Assembly: GCF_000518265.1 (NCBI RefSeq)
Contig: NZ_JADG01000004.1
Span: forward strand, 310,001 to 374,000
DNA from: Actinomadura oligospora ATCC 43269
Lineage (GTDB): Bacteria > Actinomycetota > Actinomycetes > Streptosporangiales > Streptosporangiaceae
Direction of reading: 5' to 3'
Length of the DNA: 64,000 nucleotides
The translations under genes were made by a program, and so were the position numbers. The notes beneath the pieces were generated by a model. The model made no database searches. It was not told the DNA's origin and saw nothing but the letters and a program-made list of their open reading frames with translations. Positions 41,283 to 48,422 of this stretch are shown one piece after another (positions within the stretch are counted from its first letter, which is position 1; each line of letters opens with the position of its first letter).

Positions 41283-41317
41283 CTCCTTTCCCGCCTCACA
41301 GGACGGGTCTTAAAGGA
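41283..41317 (-). promoter_or_regulatory. PyrR-binding RNA hairpin sequestering the pyrR ribosome site
   Basis: On the minus strand UCCUUU (41317-41312) pairs with AAAGGA (41289-41284), closing an inner bulged stem CCCGUCC/GGCGGG with the hexaloop CUGUGA. That loop fits the PyrR consensus CNGNGA known from Bacillus. The right arm includes the AAAGGAGG Shine-Dalgarno of pyrR. PyrR binding should block translation, as shown for Mycobacterium smegmatis. Confidence 0.82.
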
Positions 41318-41539
41318 CGCCTTGTCCCCCACAAGGTAGCAGGACCGCTCCCCTGAACCGAACCCCTCCCGGCCACATCATGCCTGGTGAGAGCGGTCAC
41401 ACACCGCCGCGCGCCCGCACGCGCGGGGCGCGCGCGGAAGGGGTCGCCGATGCCCGCAGGGCGGGGCGTGCGGGCCTTCGCGTCGATCCGGACGACCCGG
41501 ATCGACACCTACGGATTCGACCGCTTTTTTCCAATCGGC

Positions 41540-41580
41540 TTGACCTGGGGGCGTCACCGTTTTACCGTCACTGTCCGTAA
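41540..41580 (+). promoter_or_regulatory. bldD promoter with candidate BldD box
   Basis: TTGACC (41540-41545), a 17-bp spacer and TACCGT (41563-41568) form a plausible vegetative promoter. Overlapping and just downstream, TCACTGTCCGTAA (41568-41580) has the TNAC-N5-GTNA half-sites of the BldD box, with a mismatched centre. BldD is known to repress its own gene, so this is the expected position. The remaining 41318-41539 holds no gene and should include the pyr-operon promoter. Confidence 0.6.
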
Positions 41581-41702
41581 CCATCCCTGGAGGAGGACTT
41601 CCGGGCCGTGACGGCCGGGAGGCCCGACTCCGCCCGGCACCGGACCCACCGGCGCCGGGGAATCCGCAACGACGACGAGAAGTGAGCCTGGGGGGCCGCG
41701 AA

Positions 41703-42197
41703 ATGCCGTCTGAATACGCTAAGGCTCTCGGCGCGCGCCTGCGCGCCATCCGCACCCAGCAGGGCCTGTCCCTGCACGGTGTGGAGGAGAAGTCCCGTGG
41801 CCGCTGGAAGGCCGTCGTCGTGGGTTCGTACGAGCGGGGCGACCGCGCCGTCACCGTTCAGAAGCTGGCCGAGCTCGCCGATTTCTACGGCGTGCCGGTC
41901 TCCGAGTTGCTGCCCGGCGGAGCCGCGCCGAGCCCGCTCGGGCCAACGCCCAAGCTCGTCATCGACCTTGAGCGCCTGCAGCAGCTTCCGAAGGACAAGG
42001 CCGGTCCCCTCGCCCGCTACGCCGCGACGATCCAGAGCCAGCGGGGCGACTACAACGGAAAGGTCCTGTCCATCCGGCAGGAGGACCTGCGTTCTCTTGC
42101 CGTGATCTACGACAAGTCCCCGACCGAGCTCACCGAGGAGCTCATCGGCTGGGGCGTGCTGGACCCCGAGGCCCGCAGGGCCGTGGAGTCCTTCTAA
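41703..42197 (+). CDS. bldD: Developmental transcriptional regulator BldD
   Basis: Master repressor of sporulation genes, dimerised by tetrameric c-di-GMP. 164 residues: XRE-type helix-turn-helix (about 5-72) and C-terminal c-di-GMP domain. The binding signature RxD-x8-RxxD is complete at Arg114, Asp116, Arg125 and Asp128, the same numbers as in Streptomyces. ATG 41703 is chosen over the GTG at 41682 because a GGGGGG stretch precedes it and the product then begins MPSEYAKALG. Divergent from pyrR. Confidence 0.96.
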   Translation: MPSEYAKALGARLRAIRTQQGLSLHGVEEKSRGRWKAVVVGSYERGDRAVTVQKLAELADFYGVPVSELLPGGAAPSPLGPTPKLVIDLERLQQLPKDKAGPLARYAATIQSQRGDYNGKVLSIRQEDLRSLAVIYDKSPTELTEELIGWGVLDPEARRAVESF

Positions 42198-42253
42198 CAC
42201 CCGGGTCACGGCCCCCGGAAGCCTTTCGGGAGGCCGGGCGGAGACCCTTGCGT

Positions 42254-42291
42254 CGGACGGTCCGGCGGCCTTCGTGCCGCCGGGCCGTCCG
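42254..42291 (+). terminator. bldD terminator hairpin
   Basis: CGGACGG-T-CCGGCGGC pairs with GCCGCCGG-G-CCGTCCG: 15 pairs, one mismatch, six-base loop, followed by CCTTTGTG. It also serves the converging MFS gene. Confidence 0.8.
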
Positions 42292-42316
42292 GCCTTTGTG
42301 CCACCGGCTGGGCGTC

Positions 42317-43822
42317 CTAGCGCTGCGCGCTGGGGCGTGTTGACGCGGGCTCATGCGCGTCCGGGTCCAGGGCCTCGGACCGCCGTGTCGCGCGCCCTCG
42401 CCCTCGTCCCCGTCGTCCCGGCGCGGCCAGCGCGAGCGCCAGCACCCCCGCCATCGACGCCGCCGTGACGGTGAAGCCCGTCGTGTAGCCCGTCCCGCCG
42501 GGATGGCCGTGGACGGCCGAGGCGGTGAGGATGACCGCGCTGACCTGCGTCCCGAGGGACCCGCCGACCGTCCGCAACAGCGTGTTCACCCCGGTCGCCA
42601 CCCCCGTCTGCGCGGGCTCGACGGCCGCGACCACCAGGTTCGCGACCGCCGCATAGGCCAACCCCAGCCCGACCCCTCGTGCCGTCCCGCCGACGTAGAG
42701 CTCCCACATCGCGCCATGGGCCAGCGCGACGAACGCATACCCCGCGCCCGTGAGCACGGCCCCCGCCATGAGGACGGCACGGGACCCGACGCGGTGGTGG
42801 AGCCGTCCGGCGGCGATCCCCGCGAGCGTCATCCCCACGCTCGCGGGAAGCTGGAGCATCGCCGCCGCCGTCGCGCTGCCCCCGAACCCCGTCGGACGCG
42901 GAGCCTGCACCAGCAGCGGGAACAGCACGCCGCCCGCCATCAGGCCATAACCGGCCAGCAACGACGCCGCGTTCGCCGTCCAGACCCCGCGCACGCGCAT
43001 GAGCCGCGGATCGACGAGCGGCTCGTCCACCCTCCGTTCCACGACCCACCAGACGGCCGCCAGGACCACGGCGGCGCCCGCCAGCCCCAGCACCCCGGCG
43101 GACGTCCAGCCCCACGACATGCCCTGCGTGAGCGCGGTCAGCGCCGCCACCATCCACGCCGAGAACAGGCCCGCGCCCCACCAGTCGACGCCCGCGCCGG
43201 GCCGTCCGGGCACCTGCGGGACGAGCCGCCACGCCAGGACCAGCCCCGGCACCAGCCCGAGCACCGGCATCCACAGCAGCCACCGCCACCCCAGCAGGTC
43301 GATCACCGGCCCGGCCACGCACCACGACGGCGCCCCACCCAGCCCGAGCATGGACGACATCAACCCGACCGCCGAGGCCGTCCGCGCCGGCGGCAGGACG
43401 CTCCGGATCACCGTGTACGCCAGCGGGAACACGCCCCCGCCGATCCCGGCGAGCGCCCGCCCGGCCAGCAGTACCCCCAGAGAGGGCGCAATCGCCGCCA
43501 GAACCGTCCCGGCCGTCGCCACGCCCAGAACCACCAACAGCACCCGCCGAGGCCCGTACAGGTCACCCAGGCGCCCCACGACGGGCGTCGAGACCGCCGC
43601 CGACAGCATCATCGCCGTCAGCCCCCAGGCCGCCCCCGCCGCCGACGTGTGCAGATCCCGCTGCACCAGCGGCATCGCGGGCGTCAGCACCGCCATCGAG
43701 AGCGAGTACGCCACCACCCCCAAGAACGCCAACAACGCCGGCAGTGTTGACTTTGAGCCCCCGGCTCCGAGGACTCGCCTGGCGGCTCGCCCTCGGCCCG
43801 GTGACTCGGGCGAGCGCGGCAT
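42317..43822 (-). CDS. MFS transporter (14-TM drug:H+ antiporter type)
   Basis: An EmrB/QacA-like exporter. From ATG 43822 it has 501 residues and about 14 hydrophobic helices, the first being LPALLAFLGVVAYSLSMAVL. Motif A-like GRLGDLYGPRRVLL and motif C-like segments are present. The start is uncertain: the first about 25 residues, ending GAGGS, are encoded by structured repeat copy B, and no Shine-Dalgarno is evident. The original N-terminus may have been replaced by the repeat. Substrate unknown. Confidence 0.85.
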   Translation of the reverse strand: MPRSPESPGRGRAARRVLGAGGSKSTLPALLAFLGVVAYSLSMAVLTPAMPLVQRDLHTSAAGAAWGLTAMMLSAAVSTPVVGRLGDLYGPRRVLLVVLGVATAGTVLAAIAPSLGVLLAGRALAGIGGGVFPLAYTVIRSVLPPARTASAVGLMSSMLGLGGAPSWCVAGPVIDLLGWRWLLWMPVLGLVPGLVLAWRLVPQVPGRPGAGVDWWGAGLFSAWMVAALTALTQGMSWGWTSAGVLGLAGAAVVLAAVWWVVERRVDEPLVDPRLMRVRGVWTANAASLLAGYGLMAGGVLFPLLVQAPRPTGFGGSATAAAMLQLPASVGMTLAGIAAGRLHHRVGSRAVLMAGAVLTGAGYAFVALAHGAMWELYVGGTARGVGLGLAYAAVANLVVAAVEPAQTGVATGVNTLLRTVGGSLGTQVSAVILTASAVHGHPGGTGYTTGFTVTAASMAGVLALALAAPGRRGRGRGRATRRSEALDPDAHEPASTRPSAQR

Positions 43823-43892
43823 CGCTTCGCGATCAGCCGTGCGGGGGTTCGCCTCCGGCGTCACCCCCGCACGGCTGGTAGCGCGCTCGCGC
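43752..43892 (-). repeat. Structured interspersed repeat, copy B
   Basis: Same architecture as copy A in reverse orientation: outer stem 43810-43818 with 43882-43890, 14-bp hairpin 43835-43848 with 43863-43876, the GCGAT-type mini-hairpin beside it, and a tail ending in the GAGCCGGGGGCTC palindrome at the MFS gene. The tail overlaps the 5' coding region of the transporter. Confidence 0.8.
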
Positions 43893-44284
43893 GCGGCTCG
43901 GCCATCCCCGCCCATTCGCCATATCGCCACGCGAATATTGTCGTCCGGCAACAAACCATGGCCCACGCTTCATAAACCACTTAGGCGCTCAAACAACCCG
44001 CGACACTTCACCTCGCACCGACACTCCCCGTGACCACGTCCGGCCATCCGACGAGGTCAGGACCAAGATCACTCCCCGAGAGAAGGCTCCCGGGCAAGGT
44101 GACACGCTTCACACCTCAAGAAGACGTTTCACCCCCGAAAGGCAAGGCCGATGACACTCGCCCAACACCGTCGACGCGAAGTGACACTTCGGCCCACTTC
44201 ACTCATTTGACGAGGTCAGGCACGCAAGTCCAGCCCACAACTCCCGCGCACACACGAGCCGAAGCCCCTCCCCCGCTAGAGCAC
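43893..44284. other. Gene-free stretch with repeated operator-like motifs
   Basis: No credible gene; composition is lower in GC than the flanks. GAAGTGACACTTC (44178-44190) is a perfect 13-bp palindrome, and ACTTCAC or TTCAC words recur around 43997, 44108 and 44196. GACGAGGTCAGG occurs twice, at 44050-44061 and 44209-44220. These look like regulator sites, possibly for the MFS transporter. Confidence 0.45.
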
Positions 44285-44521
44285 AAGGGCCGGGCCGGGC
44301 CGGGACCGGGGCCAGGCCGGGACCGGGCTGGGACCGGGACCGGGCCAAGGCAGGGCGGGGACCAGGACCGGGGCCGGGGCAGGGCGGGGCCGGGGCCGGG
44401 CGGGGACCGGGGCCGGGGCGGGGGCAGGGCGGGGACCGGGGCCGGGGCGGGGACCGGGGCGGGGCAGGGCAGGGGCGGGGCCGGGAAACGGCGTCGGGCT
44501 GGGGAGCGTGGCCGGGCGGGG
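44285..44521 (+). repeat. G-rich degenerate minisatellite
   Basis: About 237 bp of almost only G and C with scattered A, built from variants of GGGGACCGGGGCC and GGGGCAGGGC. Dozens of GGG/GGGG runs on the plus strand make it strongly G-quadruplex-prone. Frames through it give only Gly/Arg/Ala/Pro repeats and are not believable genes. Confidence 0.8.
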
Positions 44522-44535
44522 TGAGGTGGGGAGTG

Positions 44536-44720
44536 GCGTCGGGCCGTCGCGGCGCGGTGAGGATGGCGCCGCGACGGCCCGACGCGCCGGCCGTCCCAAG
44601 GGGCGCGACGGCCGGGTCGGTGTCCCGGCATGAGGGCGCGGACGGGGCGGACTGGCGTCCGCGCCCTCATGCCGGGACGTAAGGCCCGGAGGAGCGGCCC
44701 CGCAACACGCATCCTCCGGG
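44536..44720. repeat. Four consecutive long hairpins
   Basis: Perfect inverted repeats in a row: 20-bp arms 44536-44555/44566-44585; 9-bp arms 44587-44595/44607-44615; 22-bp arms 44622-44643/44657-44678; 9-bp arms 44685-44693/44712-44720. Loops are 10-18 bases. None directly follows a recognised gene, so simple termination does not explain them. Confidence 0.8.
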
Positions 44721-44746
44721 AGTCTCAGGCGGCGGCCTCAGCCACC

Positions 44747-44886
44747 GCGCGAGCGCGCCACCAGCCGTGCGGGGGTGACGCCGGAGGCGAACCCCCGCAC
44801 GGATGATCGCGAAGCGATGTCGCGCTCGCCCGAGTCACCGGGCCGCACCCGAGCCGCCAGGCGAGGGCGCGGAGCCGGGGGCTCAA
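44747..44886 (+). repeat. Structured interspersed repeat, copy C
   Basis: Outer stem 44749-44757 with 44821-44829; 12-bp hairpin CCGTGCGGGGGT (44765-44776) with 44791-44802; mini-hairpin ATCGC-GAA-GCGAT (44806-44818); tail ending GAGCCGGGGGCTCAA. It ends 6 bases before the stop codon of the converging HEPN gene, as copy A ends at pyrF. Confidence 0.8.
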
Positions 44887-44891
44887 TCAAC

Positions 44892-45413
44892 TCAGCTCGC
44901 TCGGTTGGTGTTGGTGGTCGGGAGGCTCTGCTGGATGGGGACTCCCAGGGTGTCCTCCACGAGGGTGACGAAGATCTCGGCGTCGTGGAGGAGTTCGTCG
45001 GCCTCGCGGGGGGTGACGGCTCGGGGGAGGCCCGCTTCGGCGGCGGCGCGCTTGTCGGCTCCGGCGGCGAAGTAGGCGGCCCACTCGCGCAGCGCGGGGT
45101 CGGCTTCGGGGAGAAGGACCCAGACGCTGCGGGGGCGGGCGCGCCGCCTGGTGAGGTCGAGGGGCTGGTGCGCCGCCAGGACGGCCGCGGCGGCGCGCAG
45201 CGCGGCCAGGTGGGCGCTGACGTACCGGACGGCGGGCGTGGTCGCCTCGGCGGCCTCGGCGAGACCGGCGCGGGCGGCGTGCAGCTGGCCGACGGCGGTG
45301 TGCGCGGGACGGGGCGCGGGCAGCGCGCGGGGGCGCTGCCGCGGGGCCTCGTGCTGGGCGGCGCCTGCGACGTTATGGGTGGCGGAGCGGGCTCCGCGGG
45401 TGAGCGTGGTCAT
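44892..45413 (-). CDS. HEPN domain protein, SAV_6107 family
   Basis: A 173-residue protein: about 45 basic/Pro-rich residues, then an all-helical HEPN domain. Arg63-x4-His68 (RYVSAH) fits the Rx4-6H motif that is catalytic in HEPN ribonucleases, so an RNase role is possible but untested. Later conserved-looking segments are RPRSVWVLLPEADPALREWA and ADKRAAAEAGL. ATG 45413 has a strong GGAGG upstream. The promoter carries a LexA-type SOS box and the leader has two long hairpins. Confidence 0.85.
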   Translation of the reverse strand: MTTLTRGARSATHNVAGAAQHEAPRQRPRALPAPRPAHTAVGQLHAARAGLAEAAEATTPAVRYVSAHLAALRAAAAVLAAHQPLDLTRRRARPRSVWVLLPEADPALREWAAYFAAGADKRAAAEAGLPRAVTPREADELLHDAEIFVTLVEDTLGVPIQQSLPTTNTNRAS

Positions 45414-45443
45414 GAGTCTGCCTCCTTCCGGGGCGTCGGGCAT

Positions 45444-45521
45444 GGCCGGGCGGAGAGCTTCCCCTCTCTCCGCCCGGCCGAGGCGTCCCCGCCGTGTCCG
45501 CGCGCTGGACACGGCGGGGAC
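45444..45521 (-). promoter_or_regulatory. Two hairpins in the leader of the HEPN gene
   Basis: Perfect 14-bp stem 45444-45457/45466-45479 and perfect 15-bp stem 45485-45499/45507-45521, only 5 bases apart. They lie between the predicted transcription start (near 45554) and the ribosome site. They may limit expression or act as attenuators. Confidence 0.65.
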
Positions 45522-45556
45522 GTCGCCCGTGGCACGGGCCGCGAGTCCCGCACCAC

Positions 45557-45588
45557 GTCGAACATAAGTTCGACGCGTTCACAGTAAA
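45557..45588 (-). promoter_or_regulatory. LexA-type SOS box over the HEPN gene promoter
   Basis: GTCGAACATAAGTTCGAC (45557-45574) contains a perfect CGAAC-N4-GTTCG, the Gram-positive/actinobacterial LexA box. On the minus strand it includes a -10-like TATGTT (45566-45561), 16 bp after a -35-like TTTACT (45588-45583). LexA binding would cover the -10. CGTTCGAACG lies further upstream near 45612. Confidence 0.75.
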
Positions 45589-45716
45589 CCGGTTCCGTGC
45601 CCGTTCGTCAATACGTTCGAACGCGCATCGCCACGCAGAGCGATCATGAGACTGATCACGCAGGTCAGCGACGTGGAGTCCACTAGAACAAACGGGTCTG
45701 ACAATCCGGGGTGCGG

Positions 45717-46649
45717 TCAGTCGCGGTAGTCGTCGGCCAGCCAGTGGGACAGGTCGTCCGGCGGGGGCGGGACGGCGGCGGGGAGCAGCCGCAGGACGGT
45801 CCGCAGCGCGGCCGAGGTGTCGCCGGAACGCCAGGTCAGGCACCACGGGACGAGCGGAACCGGGTCCACCAGACGGATCCTGTGCAGCTCGGTCCCCTCG
45901 GGGAGTTCGATGCCCGCCTCCCCCAGCGCGACCGCGTGCTCCTCGCGCGCGACGAGCTCTCCGTAGTGCCACAGGCCGACGGCGGGTTCGACGAACCGGA
46001 TCGGGATGCCGAAGCGGCCCGCGAGGCGGGTGAGGAACGCCCGCGCCTCGGACGCGACCGGGTCGGGCATGACGACGCCGATGTCGCGCAGCTCGTCCGG
46101 ACGCATCGCGTCGCGCCCGGCGAGCGGATGGTCCGGGCCGACGAACGCCTGCATCGGCACCAGCTGGACGACCCGGGACGCCAGCCCGGACGGCCAGCGT
46201 CCCGGAAGGTCCCTGGCCTGGCCGAACGCGGCGTCGATCTCGCCAGACAGCAGCGCGGGGACGGCCTGCTCGAAGCCCTGCCGCATGCTGACCTCGACGC
46301 GCAGGCGGGATTCGCGGTCGAGCAGCCCCCGGACGAGCGTCATCGGGCTGAAGCGCTGGTCGTAGACGTCCACACGGAGGCGCGGCGGCTCACCCCGGAC
46401 GGCCGCCATGACCGAGTCGATGGCGTTGAGCGTCTCTCGTGCGCGCGGGAGGACGCGGCGTCCGGCGTCGGTGAGCTCCACGCGGCGGGTGGTGCGTTCG
46501 AACAGCGGCGCGCCGAGGACGGACTCCAGCCGCCGGACGCGCTGGGACAGCGCCTGCTGGGTGAGGAACAGGCGCTGTGCGGCCCGTCCGAAGTGCATCT
46601 CCTCGGCGGCGGCGACGAAGGCCCGCAGTCCGGGAACGTCCACATCCAC
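45717..46649 (-). CDS. LysR family transcriptional regulator
   Basis: A 310-residue LysR regulator. N-terminal winged helix LRAFVAAAEEMHFGRAAQRLFLTQQALSQRVRRLE and a periplasmic-binding-protein-like effector domain (about 90-295). The GTG 46649 start is 90 bases from the divergent clpP gene. LysR proteins usually control the divergent neighbour, so it may regulate this clpP in response to an unknown ligand. Confidence 0.93.
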   Translation of the reverse strand: MDVDVPGLRAFVAAAEEMHFGRAAQRLFLTQQALSQRVRRLESVLGAPLFERTTRRVELTDAGRRVLPRARETLNAIDSVMAAVRGEPPRLRVDVYDQRFSPMTLVRGLLDRESRLRVEVSMRQGFEQAVPALLSGEIDAAFGQARDLPGRWPSGLASRVVQLVPMQAFVGPDHPLAGRDAMRPDELRDIGVVMPDPVASEARAFLTRLAGRFGIPIRFVEPAVGLWHYGELVAREEHAVALGEAGIELPEGTELHRIRLVDPVPLVPWCLTWRSGDTSAALRTVLRLLPAAVPPPPDDLSHWLADDYRD

Positions 46650-46739
46650 AGGTCAAGCGTGGGATTGACAAGCGCGCGTTGTCAAAGCGCCGGAAGTCTT
46701 GTTGGACGCCGCCCGGCGCGCGCCGGTTATCTCGACGGC

Positions 46740-47318
46740 ATGACCAACCCACCGCACCAGCTCTCCGAGGACGTCTTCCAGCGCCTGCTCAGGGAGCGGA
46801 TCGTGTTCCTCGGCCAGGAGGTCGACGACGCGATCGCCAACCGTCTCTGCGCCGAGATCCTTCTGCTGTCGGCTGAAGACCCGCAGCGCGACATCCAGCT
46901 GTTCATCAACTCCCCGGGCGGGTCCGTGACCGCCGGGATGGCCATCTACGACATCATGCAGTTCGTCCCGAACGACGTGGCGACGCTGTCGCTCGGGTTC
47001 ACCGCGTCCATGGGGCAGTTCCTGCTGTGCGCGGGCGCGCCGGGCAAGCGGTACGCGCTGCCGCACGCGCGGATCCTCATGCACCAGCCGTCCGGCGGGA
47101 TCGGCGGGACGGCGACGGACATCCGCATCCAGACCGAGAACATGATCGCCACCAAGCGGCTGATGCAGCGGCTCATCGCCTCCCACACCGGGCAGTCCGC
47201 CGAGCGGATCGAGGCCGACTCCGACCGGGACCGCTTCTTCACCGCCGAGGAGGCCCGCGCCTACGGCTTCGTCGACCACGTGATCGACAACGCCCGCGCC
47301 CTCCCGGCGGCCGCGTGA
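46740..47318 (+). CDS. clpP: ATP-dependent Clp protease proteolytic subunit
   Basis: A 192-residue ClpP with the full triad Ser90 (FTASMGQ), His115 (LMHQPSGG) and Asp164 (DRDRFF), spaced as in Escherichia coli. It would form a tetradecameric barrel with a Clp ATPase. It stands alone, without clpX or a second clpP, and is divergent from a LysR gene, so it is probably an accessory paralogue. The Shine-Dalgarno is weak. Confidence 0.94.
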   Translation: MTNPPHQLSEDVFQRLLRERIVFLGQEVDDAIANRLCAEILLLSAEDPQRDIQLFINSPGGSVTAGMAIYDIMQFVPNDVATLSLGFTASMGQFLLCAGAPGKRYALPHARILMHQPSGGIGGTATDIRIQTENMIATKRLMQRLIASHTGQSAERIEADSDRDRFFTAEEARAYGFVDHVIDNARALPAAA

Positions 47319-47363
47319 ACAACCCGATACCGGGAGCCCGGGCGACGCCTTAGGGTGCCGTCC

Positions 47364-47831
47364 ATGCACCCCAACGCCGAGCGCGTCGCCGGTGTCCTGC
47401 GCGAGCAGGGCGCGGACGGCGAGATCATCGAACTGCCCGACTCCGCCCGCACCGCCCAGGCCGCCGCCGACCAGCTCGGCTGCGAGGTCGGCGCGATCGC
47501 CAACAGCCTCGTGTTCGACGCCGACGGCGCGCCGCTGCTCGTCCTGACCAGCGGCGCGCACAAGGTGGACACGGCGCGCGTCGCCGCGCTGGTCGGCGCG
47601 GGGAGGGTCCGCCGGGCGACGCCCGAGTTCGTCCGGGAGCACACCGGCCAGCCCATCGGCGGGGTGGCGCCGGTCGGGCACCCCGCCCCGATCCGTACCC
47701 TCGTGGACGTCTGGCTGGACAAGCACGAGCGGGTCTGGGCGGCGGGCGGGCACCCGCACACCGTCTTCCCGACCTCGTACGAGGAACTGCTGCGCGTCAC
47801 CGGGGGCGACGCGGCCGAGGTGGGAGAGTAG
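47364..47831 (+). CDS. YbaK/EbsC family aminoacyl-tRNA deacylase-like protein
   Basis: A 155-residue single-domain protein of the YbaK/ProX family, which hydrolyses mischarged tRNAs such as Cys-tRNA(Pro). Conserved parts: NSLVFDADGAPLLVLTSGAHKVD, the GGVAPVGHP loop and WAAGGHPHTVFPTS. ATG 47364 is preferred to the GTG three codons upstream. The next gene follows 4 bases later. Confidence 0.9.
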   Translation: MHPNAERVAGVLREQGADGEIIELPDSARTAQAAADQLGCEVGAIANSLVFDADGAPLLVLTSGAHKVDTARVAALVGAGRVRRATPEFVREHTGQPIGGVAPVGHPAPIRTLVDVWLDKHERVWAAGGHPHTVFPTSYEELLRVTGGDAAEVGE

Positions 47832-47835
47832 GGGC

Positions 47836-48186
47836 ATGGAGATCTGGCACAACCCGCGCTGCTCCAAGAGCCGCGCGGCCAAGGCCGCGCTGGACGAGGC
47901 GGGCGTCGCCTACACCGAGCGCCGCTACCTGGACGAGCCGCCGACGGCCGCCGAGTTCGACCGGACGCTCACCGCGATCGGCGCCGAGCCCTGGGAGGTC
48001 GCCCGGCTGGGCGAGGCGGTCGCCAAGGAGCTCGACCTGAAGAACCTGCCGCACGACCGGGACAGGTGGATCGAGGTCATGGTCGCGAACCCGGTGCTCA
48101 TCCAGCGTCCGATCATCGTCACGGACGGATCGGCCGTCGTGGCGCGCGACGAGGAGTCGGTCCAGCGCGCCCTCGGCGACGCCTGA
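47836..48186 (+). CDS. ArsC/Spx-type arsenate reductase family protein
   Basis: A 116-residue thioredoxin-fold protein with Cys9 in NPRCSKSR and the later IQRPIIV segment that supplies Arg in ArsC. It could reduce arsenate using glutaredoxin-like or mycothiol systems, but no other ars gene is present, so a general redox role is equally possible. It lies 4 bases after the YbaK gene, likely the same transcript. Confidence 0.88.
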   Translation: MEIWHNPRCSKSRAAKAALDEAGVAYTERRYLDEPPTAAEFDRTLTAIGAEPWEVARLGEAVAKELDLKNLPHDRDRWIEVMVANPVLIQRPIIVTDGSAVVARDEESVQRALGDA

Positions 48187-48422
48187 CCACCCGACGTCCC
48201 GACGCCGGACGGCCCGCACGCCGCGCGCGTCCCCCGCGTGCGCGGGCGCGGCGCGTTGTGCGCCGGGAACAGCAGGCCCTGCCCCGCGCGCGCCCCTGCG
48301 TGCGCGGGCGCGGCCTGACCGTGACCGTCCGGCACTCGACATCGCCTGTTGCGAGTGTGATTCTGGGGAACCGACCCCCGGCGCGACCGGCGCGACGGAC
48401 TGGAGCAGCACCCGGAGGGGCG

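Noticed and set aside
44030..44524. Plus-strand frame of 164 codons through the G-rich repeat
   Set aside because: The product is mostly Gly/Arg/Ala repeat dictated by the G-rich DNA, with no Shine-Dalgarno and no conserved part.
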